Assembly (NCBI GenBank): GCA_016839165.1
Contig: CP069300.1
Location: forward strand, 4,402,001 to 4,466,000
Source: Bradyrhizobium sp. PSBB068
GTDB lineage: Bacteria > Pseudomonadota > Alphaproteobacteria > Rhizobiales > Xanthobacteraceae
Direction of reading: 5' to 3'
Length of the DNA stretch: 64,000 nucleotides
Below, in pieces: positions 34,011 through 42,118 of the stretch. A model generated the notes under the pieces. The model made no database searches. It was not told the DNA's origin and saw only the letters and a program-made list of their open reading frames with translations. How positions within the stretch are numbered: the first letter of the stretch is position 1; each line of letters starts with the position of its first letter. A program made the position numbers and the translations under genes.

Positions 34011-34038
34011 TTCCCCCAAAGCTTGGCCGCAACCTTTT
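34011..34038. repeat. 28-bp direct repeat, second copy
   Basis: TTCCCCCAAAGC at its start and GGCCGCAACCTTTT at its end; it equals 30615-30642 at 27 of 28 positions, in the same orientation. The first copy is part of a complete hairpin terminator, while this copy lacks the left arm. It may be an old attachment site of the element whose integrase remnant ends at 33978. Confidence 0.5.
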
Positions 34039-34224
34039 TCGAGAGACGCGAAGACTCTGACTTCCGCATCAGTCGGCCTGATCGCCCCGGCGGACTGAGA
34101 CGTCAGTCCCGTCTTGGGGCAGAAGCCTCGGAATTTGCGGCGAATTTTATGGACCCCGAGCCATCGGCTTGAGGCCACGGGTTTTGCCCGAGCCGAGGTT
34201 GTGCTATTTCCAACCTTTCAATTG

Positions 34225-34734
34225 ATGTCCGGTTCTGGTCGCATGGTCGAACTTGCCCCCCGGAATGCACAAGCCAGCAGCCTGATCGGCGTGCAGCCGA
34301 TCGCGATCGGCGCTGTGGCGCTGGTGCTCGTGCTGTTCGGGATCGGCTCGATCGCGCTGTGGCGCAGCTTCGGCGGCACCGTGCCCGAGACCGACCGGAT
34401 GGCCGCCGCCCGCCTGCTGCAGGCGCGAACTGCGCAGGTCTCCGAGGCCCTGGTGGAGAAGACCAAGGGGATGGAGCTGACCCAGCAGGAATCCATCGAC
34501 CAGTTGCAGGAGGTGCAGGACCAGCTGCAAACCATGCGCAAGCAGTTCACCGCGCAGCAGGCCGACACCAAGAAGCTGTCCGACCAGGTCACCGCGCTGA
34601 CCGAGCAGGTCGAGGGCCTGCGCCAGTCGCTGGCGAGCGCGCAGGCCAATGAGCCAGCAGCCGAACCCGAGCCGCGCAAGCGCTCGAAGGCAGCCCGTAG
34701 CGCCAACCGGAAGCGCCACAGGTCGCGCGGCTGA
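34225..34734 (+). CDS. Membrane-anchored coiled-coil protein
   Basis: 169 residues from ATG 34225. One membrane helix near residues 25-47 (IAIGAVALVLVLFGIGSIAL), then a long coiled coil (QQESIDQLQEVQDQLQTMRK; KKLSDQVTALTEQVEGLRQS), and a basic Arg/Lys/Ala tail. This is a type-II-like topology with the coil in the periplasm or cytoplasm depending on insertion. No enzymatic motif. It probably acts as a scaffold or cell-envelope spacer. No clear operon partners; the upstream region is the decayed integrase patch. Confidence 0.7.
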   Translation: MSGSGRMVELAPRNAQASSLIGVQPIAIGAVALVLVLFGIGSIALWRSFGGTVPETDRMAAARLLQARTAQVSEALVEKTKGMELTQQESIDQLQEVQDQLQTMRKQFTAQQADTKKLSDQVTALTEQVEGLRQSLASAQANEPAAEPEPRKRSKAARSANRKRHRSRG

Positions 34735-35122
34735 CGGCCCCCGGGGCGGCCAGCGCCGAGCGGCGGGATCAGCCACAAAATGCACCAAATCCCATGCAAG
34801 ATCAGTCACTAACGTGGAACCTTGCGAACTCGGACCGTCCGGCAGCGGCCTCGCAGGAGTGCCTGTTACAGTGAATTAATCCTGACTTTGTGAACTGCTT
34901 CACATATCCGACTTCGAATCCGAGTCATCCTTAAATGACCGGATGGCGTGAGCCGATTTCAATATCCGGGGCTGGCAAGGTCGTTGACGGTATACTGCGT
35001 CGACGGCCTTGTTTTTTGGCCCGCTGAATCCCGGTCTCCGGACTGCACCCCGCACCCGACACCGAGCGCGCCGCGCCAGCGACCGCAAGCAAGCGGCCGA
35101 CGGCCCTGCAGGCGCGACATCG
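34735..35122. other. Intergenic region, no long gene
   Basis: 388 bases with stop codons in all frames apart from minus-strand shadow frames. It contains a CRP-like dyad at 34889-34904 and otherwise nothing I can name. Confidence 0.4.
34889..34904. promoter_or_regulatory. CRP/FNR-like dyad
   Basis: TGTGAACTGCTTCACA fits TGTGA-N6-TCACA exactly, the consensus of CRP-type regulators. No gene start on either strand is within a normal distance, so it may be chance or may serve an unrecognised transcript. Confidence 0.3.
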
Positions 35123-35278
35123 CTACGGCTGCTTCGTGGGATCGTGCGACACGCGATTGCCCCTCAGCCGCAGCCGCGCCAGCTTCGGCTCGAGTTCGTG
35201 GAGCATGTAGACCAGCGCAACCGCAAGGCTCGAAACAATCACCATGAACAGCAATGTCAGATCGGGAATGGTCAGCAT
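35123..35278 (-). CDS. Small single-helix membrane protein (51 residues)
   Basis: ATG 35278 with AGAGGA 8 bases upstream. The sequence has a clear membrane helix (DLTLLFMVIVSSLAVALVYM) followed by a charged tail (HELEPKLARLRLRG) rich in Arg/Lys, stop at 35123. It has the classical make-up of a small inner-membrane protein with a cytoplasmic basic tail. Not recognised as a named family. The codon use matches neighbouring genes. Confidence 0.55.
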   Translation of the reverse strand: MLTIPDLTLLFMVIVSSLAVALVYMLHELEPKLARLRLRGNRVSHDPTKQP

Positions 35279-35493
35279 CTCGGATGTCCTCTGAGACCGG
35301 CTCCAACCGCAGCCGGACCATATGTTTTCGTGATGCGCTCACGCGCTAACCGCTGTCACGCAAAGCAAGCTGCATACCAATGCGCGACGGCCCCGGCATC
35401 AAGACACCGAGGCCGCGCCTGTATTCCAAGACCTGTATTCCAAGACTCATCAGCATGGCGATCCAATGGATCGTCCATGCGTCGGCGGATGGC

Positions 35494-35982
35494 TCAGTTG
35501 CAAACCTGCACGGGCCGGATCTGCCAGCCATACGGTGTCAGCATGCGACGGCGCACGACGTAACAGCCGCCGTCACCGTAGCCATAACCATCGTCGTAGC
35601 CGTAGCCGGCATAGTACGGATTGCCGTAATAGCCGTCATAGTAATCGTAGGCGCCGTAGCCGAGCCCGAAGCCGATCGCTGCTGCAGCGAACGGATAGCC
35701 CCAGCCGCGCCGATAGTAGCCGCCGTGCCAGCCACCGCCATGCCAGCCACCACCGTGCCAGCCACCACCGTGCCAGCCACCACCGTGCCAGCCGCCGCCG
35801 TGCCAACCGCCACCGCCGCCCATGGCGTGGAAGGCGCCGCCGTGGAAGCCGCCACCGCCGTGGAAGCCACCACCACCGTGGAAGCCGCCGCCGCCAAATC
35901 CGCCGCGCGCCGACGCGGTGTCGACCGTGAACAGGCCGACCGATACCGTCGCCAGCAAGGCGATCATCGTTTTACGCAACAT
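35494..35982 (-). CDS. Secreted Gly/His/Trp-repeat protein
   Basis: 162 residues from ATG 35982 (AGGAG 9 bases upstream). Signal peptide (MIALLATVSVGLFTVDTASA), then GGFHGGGG units, about six near-perfect HGGGW units, and a second half rich in Gly/Tyr (GYYGNPYYAGYGYDDGYGYG) ending with VVRRRMLTPYGWQIRPVQVC. The His/Gly repeats could bind metals, and the C-terminal Cys-containing end resembles small rhizobial surface/periplasmic proteins. Function is unknown. Repeat number likely varies among strains. Confidence 0.75.
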   Translation of the reverse strand: MLRKTMIALLATVSVGLFTVDTASARGGFGGGGFHGGGGFHGGGGFHGGAFHAMGGGGGWHGGGWHGGGWHGGGWHGGGWHGGGWHGGYYRRGWGYPFAAAAIGFGLGYGAYDYYDGYYGNPYYAGYGYDDGYGYGDGGCYVVRRRMLTPYGWQIRPVQVCN

Positions 35983-36136
35983 CACCCGTCACTCCTCTTT
36001 CCAGGCTTTTCCTTTCAAGCCTCCTCCGCCGCGTCCCGCGCATGCTAACCCAATCTAGGACCGCAGCTTCCAACGCGCGCCTGTGTCGCGCTCACTTCTG
36101 CGCGACCCGCGTTCATCAAGGCACGGCCTTCAAAAG

Positions 36137-36241
36137 TTAACAACCGCGGCTGCTGCTCCCCGTGCCTTGGGCGACGATCGCTCCGGGCGCGAGCAGAATC
36201 GCGATTGTCGCTGACGCGACGGTGACGGATAATTTGCGCAT
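36137..36241 (-). CDS. Very short secreted peptide (34 residues)
   Basis: ATG 36241 with AGGGAGA upstream, ending TAA at 36137. It encodes a signal-peptide-like sequence (MRKLSVTVASATIAILLAPG) and a 10-residue remainder with a cleavable AIVAQG site and Cys end. It may be a real small peptide or the remnant of a longer secreted protein. Confidence 0.4.
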   Translation of the reverse strand: MRKLSVTVASATIAILLAPGAIVAQGTGSSSRGC

Positions 36242-36328
36242 GGCAACTCTCCCTTGCGGACATCAACGGGTCCGCAAAACGCCGGTTCCCACAGGCGTTG
36301 GAGCAATAAGGTTTGGGAGCAATGCAAT

Positions 36329-36565
36329 TTGCGCAAGCTGATCGAATTTGACGACGACACGTTCGGCAAGCTGAAGCAGCTTGGGCGCGACCGGATGGCG
36401 ACCCTGCAGGAGCTCGCGGACGAGGCGTTCGCCGACCTGCTCAGGAAGCACGGTATTCCGATCGACCTGAAGGACGCGCTGCGCAAGAGCGCAAGACTTC
36501 AGGAGGCAGCAAAGCCCGGCCCCGCAGCACCGAAGGCTGCGCGCAAGCAGGGCCGGAAGCGCTGA
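36329..36565 (+). CDS. Small DNA-binding-like hypothetical protein
   Basis: 78 residues from TTG 36329, with GGGAG 8 bases upstream, reading MRKLIEFDDDTFGKLKQLGR. The first strand and two helices (DRMATLQELADEAFADLLRK) resemble a ribbon-helix-helix arrangement, and the tail is Lys/Arg/Ala-rich. A role as a small regulator is a guess from shape. It ends 4 bases before the convergent carbonic-anhydrase-like gene. Confidence 0.6.
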   Translation: MRKLIEFDDDTFGKLKQLGRDRMATLQELADEAFADLLRKHGIPIDLKDALRKSARLQEAAKPGPAAPKAARKQGRKR

Positions 36566-36569
36566 GGGT

Positions 36570-37100
36570 TCAGCCGATCTTCTTCAGTCCCGCCTTGTAC
36601 TGCGGTCCCCTGATCGCATAGGACTTCGCCGGCCGCGACAACGCTTCCGCCTGCGCGGCGTCGAGCGTGCGCACCACGCGCGCGGGCGCTCCGATGATCA
36701 GGGAATTTTCCGGAAACTCCTTGCCCTCGGTGATCACGGAGCCGGCGCCGACCACACTGCCGCGCCTGATGCGCGCGCCATTCATCACGATCGATCCCAT
36801 CCCGATCAGCACGCCGTCTTCCAGCGTGCAGCCGTGCACGATCGCGTTGTGGCCGATCGTGACGTTGTTGCCGATGGTCAGGGGGAAGCCGGGATCGACA
36901 TGCAGGGTCGAATTGTCCTGGACGTTGGAGCCCTCGCCGATCTCGATCCACTCATTGTCGCCGCGCAGCACGGCGCCGAACCAGACGCTCGCTCCCGGCT
37001 TGAGGCGCACCTTGCCGATCACGACGGCATTATCGGCGATGAAGTAGCTGCCGTCGGCGGGAAGATCGGGCCCCTGCCCGTCGAGTTCGTAGATCGCCAT
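36570..37100 (-). CDS. Gamma-carbonic anhydrase family protein (YrdA/PaaY-like)
   Basis: 176 residues with a left-handed beta helix of hexapeptide repeats (VVIGKVRLKPGASVWFGAVL; ITIGHN-type turns). The family signatures RGDNEWIEIGEGSNVQDNST, HVDPGFPLTIGNNVTIGHNA, IVHGCTLEDGVLIGMGSIVM are intact, with three zinc-binding His in the right spacing. Such trimers bind metal and may have carbonic anhydrase or thioesterase activity. ATG 37100 fixes the usual MAIYELDG start. Stand-alone gene on the minus strand. Confidence 0.9.
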   Translation of the reverse strand: MAIYELDGQGPDLPADGSYFIADNAVVIGKVRLKPGASVWFGAVLRGDNEWIEIGEGSNVQDNSTLHVDPGFPLTIGNNVTIGHNAIVHGCTLEDGVLIGMGSIVMNGARIRRGSVVGAGSVITEGKEFPENSLIIGAPARVVRTLDAAQAEALSRPAKSYAIRGPQYKAGLKKIG

Positions 37101-37192
37101 TGAGGTCTCCTTGGATCGGAAGAGACCTTGGCACAGCGGCGGACATGGTTTCAAGCAAGCGCCGTGACGATCCGGCGCGGATCACGATCGGC

Positions 37193-37522
37193 TCAGCCGA
37201 GCACGCCCGTAGCGCGTAGCGTCATCATGAAGAAAGTGCCCGACATCAGGCTCCAGAAGCCGGAGATGACGGTTGCCATCATCACGAACTCGAAGCGGCG
37301 GCGCTCGATGCGCGCGCCGCGCAGCGTGTTGCGCATGATGATGAAGGGTGCGGCGAACACCAGGAACGGGACAGCGGCGAAGGTCTTCGGCGCCACGCCC
37401 TCCTGCAGCAGGCCGAAACCGGCCGGGCGCTCTGCCATCGCCTGATAGCCGCTGGCCAGTGCGCCCGCGAACGCAAAGCCGATGAAGAGCGAGAACAGGG
37501 AATTAAGGGTATCGGGCGACAT
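37193..37522 (-). CDS. Small integral membrane protein (DUF6949-like)
   Basis: 109 residues from ATG 37522 with three hydrophobic helices: LFSLFIGFAFAGALASGYQA, FAAVPFLVFAAPFIIMRNTL and VMMATVISGFWSLMSGTFFM. The motif EGVAPKTFAAVPFLVFAAP joins the first two. It resembles a short conserved rhizobial membrane protein; I believe DUF6949 but cannot verify it. No function known. Confidence 0.65.
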   Translation of the reverse strand: MSPDTLNSLFSLFIGFAFAGALASGYQAMAERPAGFGLLQEGVAPKTFAAVPFLVFAAPFIIMRNTLRGARIERRRFEFVMMATVISGFWSLMSGTFFMMTLRATGVLG

Positions 37523-37689
37523 CGGGAACTTCCGCTACGCAACAGGCTACTCACCCCTGCTTCGCAGAATTGGCTGCCGGCCGCCACATCATCCTTAAGG
37601 AAAGGTTAATCCGGTCCGCCCGGCTTGGCGTTTGCGCATGGCCGTTCGCTCAGGGATTCCGTTGGAATCGTACGGAAATTCCTCGCCTC

Positions 37690-38454
37690 ATGGCATATTC
37701 GGCAGGTGATTCGACCACCCCCGACCCGGCCTTTGCCTCGTTCATGACGCTTCTGTCGACCGCCCAGCATCTCGCCCGCGACACCCGCCGCAATCCACGC
37801 GCGCATCTCGTCCCGATCATCGCCTCGGCGGTCATCGCGGCCGGCGCGATTGCGCTCGTCGCCTATCTGTTGTGGCCGACCTATACGACCATCCCGGTGA
37901 GCGATCCGTCGCGGCTGCCGGTCAGCGTCGGCGGCACGCTGTTCAACGTGCCGACGATGGCGGTGCGCATGAAGATCCAGCGCCACTCCGGGCCGCAGGA
38001 GCGCGTCGATCTGAGCTTCCTCTATCCCTCGCTGGAGGCGCCCTCAGCGCCCAAGCACTACAGCGCCGAAACGGTCGAGGACAAGGTGCAGCCGATCGAC
38101 CGGATCTTCGTGTCGATCGCGGCCCACCACGATTCACTGGCGCCCGACATGCGCCTGCGCACGATCTACCCGCGCTATCTCGACGATCGTGCAAATACCG
38201 ATGACGGCCTGACGGCGCGCGCGTTCCGCGACGGCACGCCCTATGGCGGCGAGGACCTGTACACCGCGGCCGAGCCGCAGCTCGTGGCGCGCTGCACGCG
38301 CGATACCTCGACACCCGGCATGTGCCTGAGCGAGCAGCGCATCGAGGGCGCCGACCTGACCTTCCGCTTTCCGCGCAGCTGGCTTGCGCAGTGGCGCGAC
38401 ATCGCCACCGCGATGAACCGCCTCTCCGCGCAGATGCACAGCGCGAAGGGATAA
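37690..38454 (+). CDS. Single-pass membrane protein of unknown function
   Basis: 254 residues from ATG 37690 (MAYSAGDSTTPDPAFASFMT). The membrane helix is at residues 42-64 (IIASAVIAAGAIALVAYLLW), followed by a periplasmic domain of about 185 residues with YTTIPVSDPSRLPVSVGGTL, DRIFVSIAAHHDSLAP, RTIYPRYLDD and LTFRFPRSWLAQWRDI. Conserved in Bradyrhizobiaceae as far as I recall, without assigned role. A hairpin follows directly. Confidence 0.7.
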   Translation: MAYSAGDSTTPDPAFASFMTLLSTAQHLARDTRRNPRAHLVPIIASAVIAAGAIALVAYLLWPTYTTIPVSDPSRLPVSVGGTLFNVPTMAVRMKIQRHSGPQERVDLSFLYPSLEAPSAPKHYSAETVEDKVQPIDRIFVSIAAHHDSLAPDMRLRTIYPRYLDDRANTDDGLTARAFRDGTPYGGEDLYTAAEPQLVARCTRDTSTPGMCLSEQRIEGADLTFRFPRSWLAQWRDIATAMNRLSAQMHSAKG

Positions 38455-38460
38455 CTTGTT

Positions 38461-38485
38461 CGTCACTGCGAGCATCGCAGTGACG
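38461..38485. terminator. Bidirectional hairpin terminator
   Basis: CGTCACTGCGA (38461-38471) and TCGCAGTGACG (38475-38485) form an 11-bp perfect stem with a 3-base loop, between two convergent genes. No strong T-run, but the placement fits a shared terminator; it also resembles a short GTCACTGCGAG-type intergenic repeat. Confidence 0.6.
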
Positions 38486-38511
38486 ATTCAACAAGCAGAG
38501 GCTGTTCAGCC

Positions 38512-38736
38512 TTACTCGGCCAGATCTTCTTCCAGGATGGCCATCTGGAACTGGAACGAGCGATCATCGTCCTCGTCGTCGACGAACAGCACGCCGATGA
38601 ACTCCTCGCCGATATAGACCTCAGCGGAGTCGTCCTTCTTGGGCCGCGGCACCACGCGGATCTTGGGATTGCTGAACACGCGCTTCAGATACGCGTCGAG
38701 CTTCCTGACTTCCTGAACGTCCACGGCCGTCTCCAA
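38512..38736 (-). CDS. DUF3126 family protein
   Basis: 74 residues, METAVDVQEVRKLDAYLKRV then PKIRVVPRPKKDDSAEVYIG and EFIGVLFVDDEDDDRSF, which is the DUF3126 pattern, a short acidic protein of alphaproteobacteria. It lies next to cysE on the same strand in many alphaproteobacteria, as here (126 bases apart), suggesting a link with cysteine/sulfur metabolism, but no function is proven. Confidence 0.88.
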   Translation of the reverse strand: METAVDVQEVRKLDAYLKRVFSNPKIRVVPRPKKDDSAEVYIGEEFIGVLFVDDEDDDRSFQFQMAILEEDLAE

Positions 38737-38862
38737 TCGGGTCGATGATTTTCGGGGAGGTTTTAGGACGAGATGGCAAAGATCGCCAGCGCCTTTTCAG
38801 GCTTTGGCGACGTGATGTTGCGCACACGCAAAAACGCGCTGCCGATCAGAAAGCGAATGAAA

Positions 38863-39690
38863 TCAAAGACCGATCGCGTTGAGCATCTGGTCCATGGTGC
38901 GCGAAGGTTCGGCACAGCCGGCTTCGCCGACGATTTTCGCCGGCACGCCCGCGACGGTGACGTTGTGCGGCACGGGCTTGACCACGACGGAGCCCGCCGC
39001 GATGCGCGCGCAATGGCCGATCTCGATATTGCCGAGGATCTTGGCGCCGGCGCCGATCAACACGCCGTGGCGGATCTTCGGATGGCGGTCCTCGTTCTCC
39101 TTGCCGGTGCCGCCGAGCGTGACGCCATGCAGGATCGAGACGTCGTCGTCGATGACGGCGGTCTCGCCGCAGACGAAACCGGTGGCATGATCGAGGAAGA
39201 TGCCGCGGCCGATCCTGGCCGCCGGATTGATGTCGGTCTGGAACACCGCCGAGGAGCGGCTCTGCAGATAGAAGGCAAAATCCTTGCGGCCCTTCTGGTA
39301 CAGCCAGTGCGCGAGACGATGGGTCTGCAGCGCATGAAAGCCCTTGAAGTAGAGCAAGGGATCGATGAAGCGCGAGGTCGCGGGATCGCGGTCATAGACG
39401 GCGACGAGATCAGCGCGAAACGCATTGCCGATATCGGGCTCGTCGCGCAGCGCCTCGCCATAGGTCTGGCGGATCAGGTCGCCCGACAGCGCGGCGTGGT
39501 CGAGCCGCTCGGCAATGCGATGGACCACCGAGTCTTCCAGGCGCTCATGATGCAGCACGGTCGCATAGATGAAGCTTGCGAGCTCGGGCTCGCGCCGCAG
39601 GATGTCTTCCGCCTCGCCGCGGATCCGATCCCAGATCGGATCGAGCGCCGCGAGCTTGCTCCCCTGCGGATTGACCTGATGAACTGCCAT
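38863..39690 (-). CDS. cysE: Serine O-acetyltransferase
   Basis: 275 residues from ATG 39690. The N-terminal helical domain (DPIWDRIRGEAEDILRREPE; LASFIYATVLHHERLEDSV) and C-terminal hexapeptide domain (IGRGIFLDHATGFVCGETAV, ISILHGVTLGGTGK) are complete, with the catalytic Asp-His pair. It makes O-acetylserine from serine and acetyl-CoA for cysteine synthesis in the cytoplasm. The C-terminal end (DQMLNAIGL) keeps the Ile tail that binds cysteine synthase CysK. Followed downstream by the DUF3126 gene. Confidence 0.96.
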   Translation of the reverse strand: MAVHQVNPQGSKLAALDPIWDRIRGEAEDILRREPELASFIYATVLHHERLEDSVVHRIAERLDHAALSGDLIRQTYGEALRDEPDIGNAFRADLVAVYDRDPATSRFIDPLLYFKGFHALQTHRLAHWLYQKGRKDFAFYLQSRSSAVFQTDINPAARIGRGIFLDHATGFVCGETAVIDDDVSILHGVTLGGTGKENEDRHPKIRHGVLIGAGAKILGNIEIGHCARIAAGSVVVKPVPHNVTVAGVPAKIVGEAGCAEPSRTMDQMLNAIGL

Positions 39691-39887
39691 AGCTGGTCTC
39701 GCAATTCGGTTGTTCTGGAGTGCGTTATAGCACGGTAGACCCAGCGCGTCCCGGGAAGGCTCGGTACGGTAAACCCCAGCCGAACGACCCTGGGGCCGAC
39801 GTCTAGAGGAATTGGTCGGGATTTCGCCGAAATCAAGCCGTGCTTCTGCAACTATTGGCGGATTTCGGCCCAAGTGTGGTTTTGGGC

Positions 39888-40160
39888 ATGGTCGGCCCCT
39901 CTGACGGGGGAAGCATCATCAACAGCCAGACGTTACGCGCCCGCCTGACCGATGCCCGGTCGGTCTGGATCGCCACCATCGCCATTCCCCTCCTCCTGCT
40001 CGCGCCTGCCTTCTGGAACGGCTATCCGCTGCTCCAATGGGATACCGGCGGCTACCTGGCGCGCTGCGCGCATGGTGTGGGTCGCGACCTTCGTGGTGCT
40101 GATCGCAGCGGCGCGCGCCTTCGCAAAAGACGATACCGAAGACGATGCCGAGAACAATAC
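39888..40160 (+). pseudogene. Remnant of a rhizobial polytopic membrane protein
   Basis: ATG 39888 gives MVGPSDGGSIINSQ, a membrane segment (WIATIAIPLLLLAPAFWNGY) and PLLQWDTGGYLAR, the conserved N-terminal part of a large membrane protein in Bradyrhizobium. It then jumps, in another frame, to VWVATFVVLIAAARAF and DDTEDDAENNTDELFA, likely the last helix and tail. The several hundred codons between are lost. An internal deletion with a frameshift is the simplest explanation. The end runs up to the convergent hydrolase. Confidence 0.5.
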
Positions 40161-40167
40161 CGACGAG

Positions 40168-40923
40168 CTATTTGCGCTGCGCCAGGAAGTCGATGACGCC
40201 GGTCTTGTAGACCTTGTCCCCGACCGCCCGCATGTGGTCGCGGTTCGGAATGTCGAGCACCTGCGCGCCCGGAATGATCCGGCCGAGCGCTGACGCCGAG
40301 CCCGCGATCTCGTCCTTGCTGCCGACTGCGATCAGGACCGGCACGCCGATGCCGGCGGCTTCCTCGTGCGTCATCAATCGGCGCGAGCCGCGCAGGCAGG
40401 CGGCGAGCGCGCGGCGGTCGGAGCGGGTCTGGTCGGCGAAGGCACGGAAGGTGCGGCCGACCGGATCGGTGACATCGTCGAGCGACGGCGCCTCCAGCGC
40501 CAGCGCGACGGTCTCGCCGGGCCCGCCGCCCTCGATCAGCCCGATGCCGATGCCGCCCAGGATCGCCGAGCGCACCCGATCGGAATGCTGGTGCGCCAGG
40601 ATCGCGGTCATCCGCGAGCCCAGCGAATAGCCCATGATGTCGGCGCGCGCGATGCCGAGATGATCCATCAGCGCGATCACGTCGCTTGCCATGATCGCGA
40701 TCTCGTACTGCGCGGCATCGTAGAGCTTGGCGGATTCACCGTGGCCGCGATCGTCGAGCGCGATGACGCGACGGCCGGCCTTGACGAGCTCCGACACCCA
40801 GGTCGGATAGATCCAGTTGACGTTCTTGCTCGAGGCAAAGCCGTGCACCAGCACGATCGGTTCGCCCGCGCCCTCGTCGAGATAGGCAATTTCAACATCG
40901 CCGTGATGGAAGCTCGGCATCAT
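40168..40923 (-). CDS. Alpha/beta hydrolase
   Basis: 251 residues. Oxyanion strand GEPIVLVHGFASSKNVNW, DDRGHGES, nucleophile in IMGYSLGSRMTAILA (G-x-S-x-G), Asp in LIAVGSKDEIAG and His in IPNRDHMRAVGDK. Standard alpha/beta hydrolase fold with an intact triad; the substrate is not clear (ester or lactone). Two adjacent ATGs (40923, 40920) are both possible starts. Followed by a large hypothetical gene on the same strand 61 bases upstream. Confidence 0.88.
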   Translation of the reverse strand: MMPSFHHGDVEIAYLDEGAGEPIVLVHGFASSKNVNWIYPTWVSELVKAGRRVIALDDRGHGESAKLYDAAQYEIAIMASDVIALMDHLGIARADIMGYSLGSRMTAILAHQHSDRVRSAILGGIGIGLIEGGGPGETVALALEAPSLDDVTDPVGRTFRAFADQTRSDRRALAACLRGSRRLMTHEEAAGIGVPVLIAVGSKDEIAGSASALGRIIPGAQVLDIPNRDHMRAVGDKVYKTGVIDFLAQRK

Positions 40924-40984
40924 CGATTCCGTTTCTTCTTGCGATTTGCGATTTGGGATTTGCGATCGACCGGCGACCGCAAGC

Positions 40985-42118
40985 TTAGCCCTGGACTGGC
41001 ATACTCGCCAGCGCGGCCTGGGCGGCCATCTGCCGCTTCAGGCGCAGGGCCTTGCTTCGTCGGAGCCACCACGCCGTGGTTCGCTCGGTGGTGGCCTTGA
41101 TCGACGACAGGAAACCGAACAGCGCAAGCAGCGCGCCGAACAGCCACATGGTGAGGTTGAACGTGCCGGCCACCAGCAGCAGCGCGCCGCGCCCGAGCAG
41201 CTTCATGATGGCGCGGGTCTGGCCGCCCTTCACCTCGGCGATGCGGGCCGCACGCGCGATCTCCTGCGGGTTCTCCGCGACCTTCAGCGTGTCCCGCGCG
41301 GCGCGAACGCCGGCCGCCTCGCCGATGCGCCCGACGTCCTTGGCGACGCGCACCAGCCCGCCGGCCTTCTCGGCGCGGAATGCCGCGCGAATGGCCGTTG
41401 CGGTTTCCGCCGGCCGAAGCACCGAGCCGGAGGCGACCGCCTCGCGCAGCGCCGCCTGATCGACCACTTCGCGGGTCGAGCGTCCGGCCCATTCGATCAT
41501 GCCCTCGCTCAGCCGTCCCGCCTTGCGCGTGTCCTTGACCAGCGTCAGCCCGGCGCGCAGCGGCCCGGCGCCACCGACCGACACGTAGGTCGCCGCGGTC
41601 ACGGCAAGCCCGGCGGCCGCAAGGCCGAGCACCAGCTGGTCGGTGTCCTCGCCCATCACCAGGTGCTTGCCCTCACGCACGACGTCCCTGACATCGCCGA
41701 ACACGAACAGGTCGCCCGCGACCGTGCCGGACAGGCTCGCCACATCGTCGGCATTGCCGGTCACGAGGCCGGTGGCGAAGCCCTTGGCGAAATGCGTAGT
41801 CGACGACTGCTCGGCGCGCGCATCGTCGACTCGCTTTGTGAGCTCCGCGCTGAGCGCGATGTTCTTCTCGCCCGCGAGCGCGACGAAGCTGGCCGCAAGA
41901 TCGGCGTCTCCGGTAGCGAGTGCCGCCTCGATATGGTCCGATATCAACCCCGGGTTGTTGCGCAGCACGGAATTGACCCTGAGGTCGGCGAGATCAGCGG
42001 GATCGTCCCGCGCCGACAGCAGCGCGCCCGCGTCACGGGCATGCGGCCAAATAGCAGCGCCGACGGCAGCACTTACCGCCAGGCCAGCCACCGCAACGCC
42101 GAGGCGCACCCCGTTCAT
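40985..42118 (-). CDS. Hypothetical membrane protein
   Basis: 377 residues from ATG 42118. N-terminal membrane segment (VAVAGLAVSAAVGAAIW), another at LGLAAAGLAVTAATYVSVG, and a C-terminal one (ALLLVAGTFNLTMWLFGALL) followed by a basic tail. The middle is Ala/Gly/Asp-rich with helical stretches. I do not recognise the family. It is probably an inner-membrane protein; the gene pair with the hydrolase might be an operon, but nothing shows a joint role. Confidence 0.65.
   Translation of the reverse strand: MNGVRLGVAVAGLAVSAAVGAAIWPHARDAGALLSARDDPADLADLRVNSVLRNNPGLISDHIEAALATGDADLAASFVALAGEKNIALSAELTKRVDDARAEQSSTTHFAKGFATGLVTGNADDVASLSGTVAGDLFVFGDVRDVVREGKHLVMGEDTDQLVLGLAAAGLAVTAATYVSVGGAGPLRAGLTLVKDTRKAGRLSEGMIEWAGRSTREVVDQAALREAVASGSVLRPAETATAIRAAFRAEKAGGLVRVAKDVGRIGEAAGVRAARDTLKVAENPQEIARAARIAEVKGGQTRAIMKLLGRGALLLVAGTFNLTMWLFGALLALFGFLSSIKATTERTTAWWLRRSKALRLKRQMAAQAALASMPVQG

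Noticed and set aside
34959..35342. Minus-strand 127-codon frame
   Set aside because: Composition is erratic; the 51-residue gene in another frame has a membrane helix and RBS and explains the region better.
35538..35897. Val/Ala/Thr-rich minus-strand frame within the His/Gly repeat gene
   Set aside because: It is produced by reading the pentad repeat in another frame; no signal peptide or RBS.
35700..35900. Regular repeat considered as a CRISPR array
   Set aside because: The units are in-frame 15-base codon repeats inside a gene, with no spacers.
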